The position numbers were made by a program, and so were the translations under genes. A model generated the notes under the pieces. The model worked only from the letters and a program-made list of their open reading frames with translations. It was not told the DNA's origin and ran no database searches. This document shows, piece after piece, positions 27,101 through 35,800 of a stretch of DNA of 64,000 nt (its first letter is position 1; every line of letters starts with the position of its first letter). This stretch comes from Chloroflexota bacterium (GTDB lineage Bacteria > Chloroflexota > Dehalococcoidia > Lucifugimonadales > Australimonadaceae), in the NCBI GenBank assembly GCA_028874795.1, contig JAPPHT010000030.1:24440-88439 (forward strand), read 5' to 3'.

Positions 27101-28414
27101 CTAGAGCACCATCCCGGGCTGTGGCTTCGAATGATGTTCCCGGAGGTGCCGCCACGAAGGCGCCGCCATGAACTCGGCCCAGCAACGGTACATCCACAAC
27201 TGGGCATGCTCGTTGTAGGCAACCTCTACGCGCGGTGGGCCGAGCTCATCATCGACGATGAGTCCATACCCGATCCCCATCGTGTAGTTGAGGTCATTTC
27301 GCCGCGCAACGATGCCCCGCGTGCCGTCCGTGCTCTGGTCCCAGTTCTCACCATCGTCCATCTCGAACATACCGGCGGGCCCGAAGTGGCGGTTGGAGTT
27401 GTTGAGCTGAGCACGCACCGCCTCCGGCGAAGCGTTCCTGTCCACCAGCGTCGTCTTCCATATCTCCATCTTCGCCGGGCCAAGCGGGTTCCGTAGCATC
27501 AGCTCGCGTGAGCCCGAATTCACGAACAGGTTGGGAAACACGTTCTCATTGGCGCGGGCAACCCTGTTGCGCAGCGGCCCCATTCGCTTCTGGACCTCCG
27601 GGTCCTTTCGCCAGTAGGCTGCGGGAGCGTCCGGGTCGAAGTCGTCGCGGAGGTAGTCCGCGTTGAACCCGTGGCCGTACTCGGTCACCACCGTGAATCC
27701 GGGCCTGCCCAGTCCCTGCAAGGCCGCGCGGCGTCCCTCCGGTGTGTTGATGTCGATGCCCCGCCCCGCGCCATGGCCCGCAAGCTTCGCTGACCGGTGC
27801 GTGATGTTGCCGTGGTACATATCGCCGATGGCATTGTCCGCGGCGAACTTCCAGTTCGCGTCCATCTGCCAGCGGACCACGCCCGGCACCGCGATCATGT
27901 CGCCCTGCTCCAACAGCAGGTCCAGGCCCCAGCGCATGTCGCCGAGATACTCGTCGAGCGACGGCGCATCCGGGTCGAACACCCCGAAGATCAGCCCCTT
28001 GTAGCTATCGACCTGGGCGACCGGAGGCAGGCCCGCCTGGCTGTCGTCGGGCGCACCCATCTGTTTCCCGTCCAGATCGTACGTCCGGGCATGGTTCGTG
28101 CAAAGGAAGGAAGTCGTGTTGCCGGCATCTGCCCGGCAGACGAGGCTGCCGCAGTGCGGGCAACTGTTGACGAAAGCGTTGACCTTGCCCTGGCGGTTGC
28201 GAACGACGAATACGGGCTCTTCGCCCATGAATGCGCTGACGTAGTCACCCGGGTTGGGGAGTTGGGACTCGTGGGCCAGGTAGAGCCAGCAGCGCGCGAA
28301 GACCTGCTCCAGTTCCAACCGGTAGATCTCCGGGTCGGCGTAGATGCGGCGGCTGACCAGTCCCCTCTCGTGGTCGACGAGGGCGCTCAGTTCCTCCGGC
28401 GAGATGCTAGTCAT
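27101..28414 (-). CDS. Rieske ring-hydroxylating oxygenase alpha subunit, copy 6, divergent
   Basis: 437 residues. Rieske ligand residues are kept (Cys85, His87, Cys105, His108), but the otherwise fixed C-R-H-R-G-N has become C-P-H-C-G-S and C-T-Y-H-G-W has become C-T-N-H-A-R. About ten residues after the Rieske motif (the G-H-Q-E-L-Y-H-G-E-L region of the others) are missing. The mononuclear iron motif D-M-Y-H-G-N-I-T-H and G-E-N-W-D-Q remain. The loss of conserved residues round the cluster should change its potential or its docking partner. Start ATG 28414 follows GGTGGAGG. First gene of the minus-strand unit leading to copy 5. Confidence 0.88.
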   Translation of the reverse strand: MTSISPEELSALVDHERGLVSRRIYADPEIYRLELEQVFARCWLYLAHESQLPNPGDYVSAFMGEEPVFVVRNRQGKVNAFVNSCPHCGSLVCRADAGNTTSFLCTNHARTYDLDGKQMGAPDDSQAGLPPVAQVDSYKGLIFGVFDPDAPSLDEYLGDMRWGLDLLLEQGDMIAVPGVVRWQMDANWKFAADNAIGDMYHGNITHRSAKLAGHGAGRGIDINTPEGRRAALQGLGRPGFTVVTEYGHGFNADYLRDDFDPDAPAAYWRKDPEVQKRMGPLRNRVARANENVFPNLFVNSGSRELMLRNPLGPAKMEIWKTTLVDRNASPEAVRAQLNNSNRHFGPAGMFEMDDGENWDQSTDGTRGIVARRNDLNYTMGIGYGLIVDDELGPPRVEVAYNEHAQLWMYRCWAEFMAAPSWRHLREHHSKPQPGMVL

Positions 28415-28473
28415 GCAGCCTCCACCGAGACTCACCTTCCCAGGCCCGCTGAACGGAAGCGAACACATACCCG

Positions 28474-28537
28474 ATTATAGGGCAAACGGCAGAGTGGGTT
28501 ATCGGCGGTACTTACCATAGGCGTATTCCTGTGTCAA
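28474..28537 (-). promoter_or_regulatory. Candidate promoters of the Rieske copy 6-copy 5-beta unit
   Basis: Two options on the minus strand: TTGACA (28537-28532) with a 17-base spacer to TAAGTA (28514-28509), and a perfect TATAAT (28479-28474) lacking a good -35. Both are within 125 bases upstream of the copy 6 start and fit the direction of the operon. Confidence 0.4.
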
Positions 28538-28569
28538 ACGAAGTCGTGGCTCATCTCTGCTGAGGCTCG

Positions 28570-29853
28570 TCAGTCCGCGGGCGCAGGCACGGGAGGCCGG
28601 GGTTTGGGTGTAAGCAGCATGAGGACCGACCCCAGGACAAGCAGCGCGATCGACGCCCACCACACCGGGAGATAGGAGCCTGTTGCATCTCGGACCATAC
28701 CCGCAAGTGGAGCGCCAGTGGCAGCGAATGGCAGGGTCACCGCCAGCGATGCACCCCGTATCGCCCCGATGTGTCGCGGACCGAAGTACGAGGTCCAGAT
28801 GAAGTCCTGGACCACGACGAAGCTGGCCGCCGCCAGACCGTTCAGGACCGTCGCCGCGGCGGCGTGCAGCGCGGTCGTCGCATAGATCGTCGCCAGCACG
28901 GAGAGGACCCTCGGGACTATCGTGGCGCTAGCCAGATAGCGGGCCTGGAACCGGTCGAGGGCGAAGCCGACGGGCAAGCCGGCGATCACACTCGCGATGG
29001 CTTCGCCCTGGTATGCGAACCCGATCAGGGTCGGGTCTATGTCGCGCTCGAGGAAGTGGGGGATGCGGAACAGGCCTACGCTGCTGGTGCTGAACTGGAG
29101 CAGGCCAAGGACCAGCGCAAGCCGCCAGAATGTCGGCGACCTGAGCGCCTGGGCACGCGTCCAGGAGTACTCCGCAGCGGGGCGGGGCGGTTGCGCGTCA
29201 TCAGCCTGTTCCTCGGGTCCAACTGACGTATCGCCGTCGGGAAGCAGCCCGTAGTCGGATGGCTGTCGGCGCATGATGAACAGGCCGACGAAGACCAGCA
29301 AAGGGCCGGCGAACGCCGCTAGGACCAGCCAGGCGGCCTGCCATCCGAACCGCGCGATGAGGAACTGGGTCAGTATCGGAAAGATGAAGATACCTGCGGG
29401 GACGCCCAGAAAAGCTATGGCCATAGCGCGTCCCCGCAGGCGGCGGAACCAGTTCGATATGGGAACGCTGATGTAGAGGCTGGCGCCGGCGCCCTGTATC
29501 CCGATGCCGCCGATGAGCGCGAACAACAGGATGAGCTGCCAACCGTTCGTGATGCGGGAGAATGCGATAAGTATGAGGCTGGCAATCACGCCGGTCACGA
29601 CCAGGGGCACGCGCGCCCCGAACCGGTCGAGGATTCTCCCCAGGACAAAGCCGGATGCCGCGAAGGCCAGCATGCGGGCCGTGAACGCCCAGCCGAAGAA
29701 CGACTGATCGATTCCCAGCTCTTCACTCATGGGGATGATGAAGAAGCCGAAATTGAGACCGGCCATACCCGCCGCGGCCAGACCGATCAACGCCGCGCCG
29801 AGAACGATCACCCAACCATAGAAAATACGGGGTTTGCGTGACTCGTTTAGCAT
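28570..29853 (-). CDS. MFS transporter, oxalate/monocarboxylate type
   Basis: 427 residues with twelve hydrophobic segments. The opening F-Y-G-W-V-I-V and the motif-A-like G-R-I-L-D-R-F-G-A-R (near 75) are typical of the MCT/oxalate:formate antiporter group, which carries organic acids. Uptake of an aromatic or ring-cleavage acid is a reasonable guess. ATG 29853 is chosen over a GTG seven codons upstream; neither has a strong ribosome-binding site. It is divergent from the second methyltransferase with a 50-base gap. Confidence 0.82.
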   Translation of the reverse strand: MLNESRKPRIFYGWVIVLGAALIGLAAAGMAGLNFGFFIIPMSEELGIDQSFFGWAFTARMLAFAASGFVLGRILDRFGARVPLVVTGVIASLILIAFSRITNGWQLILLFALIGGIGIQGAGASLYISVPISNWFRRLRGRAMAIAFLGVPAGIFIFPILTQFLIARFGWQAAWLVLAAFAGPLLVFVGLFIMRRQPSDYGLLPDGDTSVGPEEQADDAQPPRPAAEYSWTRAQALRSPTFWRLALVLGLLQFSTSSVGLFRIPHFLERDIDPTLIGFAYQGEAIASVIAGLPVGFALDRFQARYLASATIVPRVLSVLATIYATTALHAAAATVLNGLAAASFVVVQDFIWTSYFGPRHIGAIRGASLAVTLPFAATGAPLAGMVRDATGSYLPVWWASIALLVLGSVLMLLTPKPRPPVPAPAD

Positions 29854-29903
29854 TGGGTAACGCCACGATACCACAGGCGTGATGGGCCGCTGGAGGATGG
29901 CGG

Positions 29904-31106
29904 ATGAAGCAGAGCACCAACCGCATCTTGAGCACGCACGTTGGGAGCCTGGTCCGCACGCCCGAAATCATCGCCGATATGCTGGCTGCGGAGCGCGGCG
30001 AAACCCCGGACGACAAAACGATCGACCAGCACCTGCGCGACGGAGTCGCCGAAGTGGTCCGCCGCCAGGCTGAGGTCGGCATCGACGTCATAAGCGATGG
30101 CGAATACGGCAAGCGCGGCTGGACCCAGTACGTCGCCGACCGCCTCGAAGGACTCGAGTTCCAGGAGCTTCGGCCCGATGAAGGGCCGCAGGCACAGGGG
30201 AGCGACCGCCAGCGCTTCGCCGACTTCTACGCTACGTACAACCGCCTCGAGCAGACGATCTGGATGCCGCCGGAGGGCCAGACGCCTGCGCGCCAGGGAC
30301 GCTTCGGTTGGGCATGCACGGGCCCCGTACGCTACAAGGGACAGTACGCCGTCCAACGCGACATCAAAAACTTCAAGGCGGCCCTGGTTGGCGTGGACGT
30401 CGAGGAGGCGTTCATGCCCGTCGTCGCTCCGTGCAGCGTTGAGACGAGCCGCCCCAACCGCTACTACCCCACCGGCGAAGAGTTCCTGTTCGCTGTCGCG
30501 GACGCGCTCAGGGAGGAGTACCGGGCCATCGTGGACGCCGGATTTCTCCTCCAGGTGGACGACGCATGGCTGCCCATGCAGTACAGCATGATGGCGCCAG
30601 GCAGCACGCTGGAAGACTACCGGCGCTGGGCGCAGGTCAGAGTCGACGCCCTCAACGCTGCGCTGGAAGGCATCCCGGAGGACAGAGTGCGCTACCACAT
30701 CTGCTGGGGCAGCCAGAATGTGCCGCACACCCAGGACGTTCCGCTGCGCGACATCGTTGAACTGGTGTTGTCCGTGCGGGCCAGGGCCTACTGCATCGAG
30801 GCCGCCAACCCCCGCCACGAGCACGAGTGGCAGGTCTGGGAAGACGTCAGGCTACCGCATGGCAAGGTCCTGGTCCCCGGCGTCGTGACGCACTCAACGA
30901 ACATCGTCGAGCACCCAGAACTGGTCGCGTGGCGGCTGGAGAACTTCGCGAGATTGGTCGGACGCGAGAACGTCATGGCCGGCACCGACTGCGGTTTCTC
31001 GCAGAACTGGAACCTGATCCGCGTCCACTCGTCGGTGCAATGGGCCAAGCTCGAAGCGCTCGCGCAGGGCTCCCGGATAGCCAGCGAGCGACTATGGAAG
31101 CGGTAG
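29904..31106 (+). CDS. MetE-like (cobalamin-independent) zinc methyltransferase, copy 2
   Basis: 400 residues, alignable end to end with the copy at 20931 (shared G-S-L-V-R-T-P, S-D-G-E-Y-G-K-R-G-W, V-V-A-P-C-S, Y-H-I-C-W-G-S-Q-N, G-T-D-C-G-F-S-Q-N-W-N). Zinc ligands His/Cys (H-I-C), Glu (C-I-E-A-A-N) and Cys (T-D-C-G-F) are all kept. GGAGG lies seven bases before the ATG. Its 3' end overlaps the convergent amidohydrolase by 15 bases. Likely transfers a methyl group to a thiol acceptor; the donor is unknown. Confidence 0.82.
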   Translation: MKQSTNRILSTHVGSLVRTPEIIADMLAAERGETPDDKTIDQHLRDGVAEVVRRQAEVGIDVISDGEYGKRGWTQYVADRLEGLEFQELRPDEGPQAQGSDRQRFADFYATYNRLEQTIWMPPEGQTPARQGRFGWACTGPVRYKGQYAVQRDIKNFKAALVGVDVEEAFMPVVAPCSVETSRPNRYYPTGEEFLFAVADALREEYRAIVDAGFLLQVDDAWLPMQYSMMAPGSTLEDYRRWAQVRVDALNAALEGIPEDRVRYHICWGSQNVPHTQDVPLRDIVELVLSVRARAYCIEAANPRHEHEWQVWEDVRLPHGKVLVPGVVTHSTNIVEHPELVAWRLENFARLVGRENVMAGTDCGFSQNWNLIRVHSSVQWAKLEALAQGSRIASERLWKR

Positions 31107-32315
31107 GCCCACCTGGCCCTTGAGGTCGGCGTAAGTGCGCGGCCCCTCCGTGTTCAGGTGGAAGCGCTCGATGGCGTTGCCCCTGACCATCAGGAACCGC
31201 TCCCGGTCGTCGACGCCCTCGAACTGCTCATCCGCCTTGGTCATGGAGTTGGGATAGTCGGAGTGGAAGTGGGGCATATCCGTCGACCACAGGCACTTGT
31301 CGACTCCGACCACGTGGCGCAACTTCACCCCGCTCGGGTTGAAGATGAAACCCCACCACGTGTGGTCCAGGATGTACTCGCTTGGTTTTCGCGCCAGCGG
31401 CTTCATGTCCAGGAACCGCTCCATCCACGCCATGTGGCGGTCGTACTCGTCGTCGACGGTGTCCAGCCAATGCGGGATCCAACCGATCTGGTTCTCCAGG
31501 TGCCCGATCGTCAACTCCGGCAGGCGATCGAATATGCCGGAAAAGATGAGGGGAAGCGTCCCCCAGCCGCTCCGTTGAGCGAACTTGTTGATCCTGCGGA
31601 CGGGGTCGTCTCCGAATGAACTCTCGACCTGGCGCGGATACCTGAACGTGGGACCGGACCCCGGAACACCCCAGGACAGGTGTGTTGTGACGACTATGCC
31701 CATCTCCACGGCCGCTTCCCAGAAACGGTCATCCTCCGGTACCGGGTAACGAGCCCCGCTCGGGAACCCCTGCAGCCAGACCCCTTTGAAGCCCGCCCGC
31801 GCGCAGTACTCCAACTCGCGAAGTGCAGCGTCCAGCGTTGAGTCCGGGATGACGCCCATGGGGACGAGCCTCTCGGGAGCCACCGAGGCGTAGTCCTCGA
31901 TGCAGAACTCATTCCAAGCGTGGACGATAGACTCGTAGGCCTCGTTGTTGGCTACGCCCCGCCAAAAGCCTGGCCCGCCGGTCCCCGCGAACAGCACCTC
32001 TGCCTCCAGGTTGTCGCGGTCCTGTTCGAGCAACCGCTGTTCGGGCGAGCCCGTTCCCGGCGCATCGTCGTACGACATCCGGTGGGCGCTGATCTGGTGG
32101 TGGTCCCCGCCGCCGTGACTTATGTCCAGCCCGCTGATCACCAGCGGCCGGTTCTCTATGAGCGTAGCCGTGCCGCCGTCGCTCATGCTCACCCTGCGCG
32201 GAGCGCGGTCGCGCCACTTCAGCGGCACCCGATCTGTCCACCGTTCCGGCGAGACTTCCATGTGGGAGTCTGCAGAGATGTAGCGGTAGTCGCGAAGCGA
32301 AGCGTTCACGGGCAT
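31092..32315 (-). CDS. Amidohydrolase-2 family protein, second type
   Basis: 407 residues. N-terminal motif I-S-A-D-S-H-M-E with the D-x-H metal pair, then V-T-T-H-L-S-W (near 197), I-F-S-G-I-F-D-R-L-P-E-L (near 250) with I-G-H-L-E, and a late W-S-T-D-M-P-H (near 350) for the last metal-binding Asp. The order is that of amidohydrolase-2 proteins such as ACMSD-like decarboxylases and hydratases. ATG 32315 is preferred to a GTG three codons upstream. It overlaps the convergent methyltransferase at the 3' end. Only remotely like the amidohydrolase at 2821. Confidence 0.8.
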   Translation of the reverse strand: MPVNASLRDYRYISADSHMEVSPERWTDRVPLKWRDRAPRRVSMSDGGTATLIENRPLVISGLDISHGGGDHHQISAHRMSYDDAPGTGSPEQRLLEQDRDNLEAEVLFAGTGGPGFWRGVANNEAYESIVHAWNEFCIEDYASVAPERLVPMGVIPDSTLDAALRELEYCARAGFKGVWLQGFPSGARYPVPEDDRFWEAAVEMGIVVTTHLSWGVPGSGPTFRYPRQVESSFGDDPVRRINKFAQRSGWGTLPLIFSGIFDRLPELTIGHLENQIGWIPHWLDTVDDEYDRHMAWMERFLDMKPLARKPSEYILDHTWWGFIFNPSGVKLRHVVGVDKCLWSTDMPHFHSDYPNSMTKADEQFEGVDDRERFLMVRGNAIERFHLNTEGPRTYADLKGQVGLPLP

Positions 32316-32868
32316 TCTCCCCACAGGTCCACTCGCGGATCATCCGTCGGCAGCGCGGTTACTGGCGGTCTGCTGGCAATATACGCCATCCAGGGGCGAA
32401 GCGTGGAGTGCATCACGGCCGGGGCATTGCAGGGTCGGCACGCCCGCCCAGACTCCACGACGCACCGCAATGGGGCGGCTTGAACAAGCGTGGGTTCGAT
32501 TCCACGGCGCCCAAGCCGGTGCGCACACCAACACCCCACGCGGAGTCGGCTCTCACGAAACGACCAGATGCCGTCATCCCTTGTCGCAAGAGTGCGGCGC
32601 GCAGCTCCTAGTCGAACTGTTGCTGAGACTCTGAGTGAACGCCATGCCGTGGGGGCGCATGCATTCGCTGACCGTGCACATAACCCCTAGTGGACTGTGC
32701 ACAACGCCCTGGGTGCGGGTATGGGTTCGCGAACATCGCAGGAGTCGAAGAGTCCAAAACTGCGCATGCACAGACTCTCGGGGCTATGTCTGTCAGCCTG
32801 TGGCCGTGAATGAACGAGAAGCATCGGAGCGGACTAACTCGATTGTCCGTCCGCTCACTCATCCGGCC
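32316..32868. other. Non-coding stretch before the surface-protein gene
   Basis: About 550 bases with no convincing gene. It contains a tRNA-like T-arm at 32489-32506 (see separate entry) and an inverted repeat GTGCACA/TGTGCAC at 32674-32702 with a 15-base centre. The surface-protein frame stays open back to 32635 but the protein-like signal sequence begins at 32869. The region lies between the catabolic cluster and the mobile element. Confidence 0.5.
32489..32506 (+). other. Degenerate tRNA/tmRNA T-arm fragment
   Basis: CGTGG-GTTCGATT-CCACG reads as a T-arm (GGTTCGATTCC core) with one base too many in the loop and no D-arm, anticodon arm or CCA nearby. It may be the remnant of a tRNA or tmRNA 3' end, which are common integration targets, or chance. 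Confidence 0.3.
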
Positions 32869-35800
32869 ATGCCGCCATTCGTCTTCCTGTCGGTACTGAT
32901 CGCTCTGCTGGCCGGCGCCTCAACCGTACTTGCCCAAGGCGCAACTCCAGACACTCCGGACAGACCTACTGGAACTGCGGTCTTCATAGGGGGCGTCGAT
33001 CTGGAGTGGAACGATGTGACGGGCGCCGATTCCTACGACGTTCAGTTGTACCGAAATGGCCAATGGATTGACTTGCCGGGGGACGGAGTCGAGATCGCCT
33101 TCTACGGAGCAGGCGCCATCGTCAGTGGCCTGGACCCAGGCGACACGCTCTGGTTCCAGGTTCGAGCAAGGAATGCTCACGGACCCTCGGACTGGTCCGA
33201 CTATTTTCAAATGGCCTCCACGAGTCAGTACGAGCAAGGCCGGCAGCCCAGACCTGACAACGTGCCAGCCAGTGGCGCGCCCGTCATAAGTGGCGAAGAG
33301 GAAGTGGGAGAAACCCTGACGGCGGATACGGGGGCCATTGAGGACACTAACGGGCTGGAGCGGGTAGAGTTCCGCTTTCAGTGGGTCTCCAACAACGGAG
33401 GAGCAGACACCGTTATCGCGAACGCCACGGACTCCAGCTATACCTTGGTGGCAGCCGATGAGGGCAACACCATCAAGGTACGGGTGGACTTTACCGACAG
33501 GGGCGGGTATTCGGAGTCGCTGACCAGCGCAGCGACTGGGTCAGTGAATCCCGCCGGAGAGGGGGATGGCGACGGAAGGTCTTCCCGGAACAGTCCCGCC
33601 ACGGGAGCCCCAACGATCAGCGGCACAGCCCTGGTGGGGGAGACCCTTGCAGCCGACACCTCGGGGATAGCGGACAGCGACGGGATGACAAACGTGCAGT
33701 TCAGCTACCAGTGGATCCGTAATGACGGCTCGACCGACACCGAGATAACGGGAGCTGCGGGGTCTGAGTACACATTGGCGGCGGCAGACAAAGGCAACAC
33801 CATCAAGGTGGAGGTGTCGTTCACCGACGACGCGGGCAACGACGAGACCCTCACCAGCGCTGCGACTGCTGAGGTGGCCTCGAAGCCCGCGGCGCCGTCG
33901 CGTCCCACCGTTGAATCCGTCGCACACAACTCAGTCACAATTGCGTGGGATGACCCCGGGGACACCAGCATCACCGGCTACCAGGTGCTCAGGCGGAACC
34001 CTGCGATCCACGACTCTGGCGTATTCGATGTCATCGAGGACGACACGGGCAGTTCGGACACGGCTTATACGGACGCGACCGTGGCGCCGGAGACCACGTA
34101 CCGGTACCGGGTTAAGGCCCGTAACGCCCACGGGCTGAGCGAGTGGTCCGAACCGGCAGCGAGGTTCACCACGCCGGCGGACCCCACGCCGCCCAACACC
34201 GCGCCCACTGGGCTTCCAACGATTATGGGCACGGCGCAGGTTGGGGAGACTCTCAGCGCAGACACTTCGGGGATCGTGGATGGCGACGGACTGACCAACG
34301 TTTCCTACAGCTACCAGTGGATCTCCAACGACGGGAATTCGGACTCGGACATCGCTGACGCCACCGGGTCCAGCTACATCCTTGTGGCCGCCGACGAGGG
34401 CAAGACCATCAAGGTGAAAGTCAGCTTCACTGATGACAACGGGAATTCGGAGACTTTGACCAGCGCTCTCACGGGCACAGTGGCAACGCCAACTGAACCA
34501 GAGCGCACTTTCGTGGAGTTGAGCGGCGGCTCCTTCCACATGTGCGGTATAGCCACCGACGGATCGCTCCATTGTTGGGGAGAAAACCATCGAGGTCAGA
34601 TCGACCCGCCTGAAGGCGAATACAAGACGTTGGCTTCAGGAAGCGTTCACACGTGCGCCATCGCCACCGACGGCTCAATCGATTGTTGGGGCTGGGACAC
34701 ATTCAATCAGGCTACCCCTCCGACAGGTACCTTCAAGTCCATCGCATCGCACTCGAGGCACTCGTGCGCCATCGCCACGGACCACACGATTGCCTGCTGG
34801 GGATACCACAGCTTTGCCCAGAACGCCTCGCCCCCCGGCACCTACAAATCGATGGCTATCGGTTGGGAACACACCTGCACCATAATGACCGACGACACCA
34901 TCTCCTGCTGGGGACTGAATGATCACGGAGAGGGCAACTTCCCGTCCGGAACGTACAAAGCGATCACGGCCGGCTTCGTTCACACCTGCGCCATAAGGAG
35001 TGATGATTCGGTAATCTGCCGCGGAATGAACAACAGGGGGCAAACCCGAGCGCCTGCGGGCTCCTACGTGAGCATAAGCGCGGGCGAATACCACACCTGC
35101 GCCATCGCCACCGACGACACCATTACCTGCTGGGGTGATAGCCGCAGTGGCAAGACCGATGCGCCCGGGGGAACCTACCAAAGTATCCTCGCGAGACGCA
35201 ATCACACCTGCGCCATCGCCACCGACGATTCAGTTTCCTGCTGGGGGGAAAACAGCTCCGGTCAAACCGATACACCTGCGAGCGCCTTCAAGGACGTGGC
35301 CCTTTCTAACGAGCACACGTGCGGCATTGCGACGGACGGCACGGTCAAGTGTTGGGGATGGAATATTGATGCCCGTGCCGACACGCCTGCAGGAACCTAC
35401 CAGTCCGCTGCAATGGGACGTGAGCATGCGTGCGCCATCGCCACCGACAACACAATTTCCTGCTGGGGGTCTAACGAATTCGGCCAAGCAGACGCTCCGG
35501 CGGGTACCTATCAGCACTTTGCGACCGGCTATTACCACACCTGCGCCATCGGAACCGGCGACACCATTGCCTGCTGGGGATATAGTGGACACGGTCAAAC
35601 CAACGCTCCCTCTGGCACGTACCAGAGCATTGCGGCCGGCTTTGACCACACCTGCGCCATAGCAACCGACGACACCGTCTCCTGTTGGGGACTCAGCGCA
35701 AACGGCCGCACCATTGCGCCCACGGGCACATACAAGGCGCTATCCGCTGGCTCGGCGCACACCTGCGCCCTTGCCACTGACGACACCATCACCTGCTGGG

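Noticed and set aside
32437..32515. Complete tRNA around the T-arm motif
   Set aside because: No D-arm, anticodon arm, matching acceptor stem or CCA could be found; the T-loop has one base too many.
32674..32702. Inverted repeat GTGCACA/TGTGCAC as recombinase att site
   Set aside because: Short arms, 3 kb from the recombinase end and no second copy seen; kept only as an observation in the gap entry.
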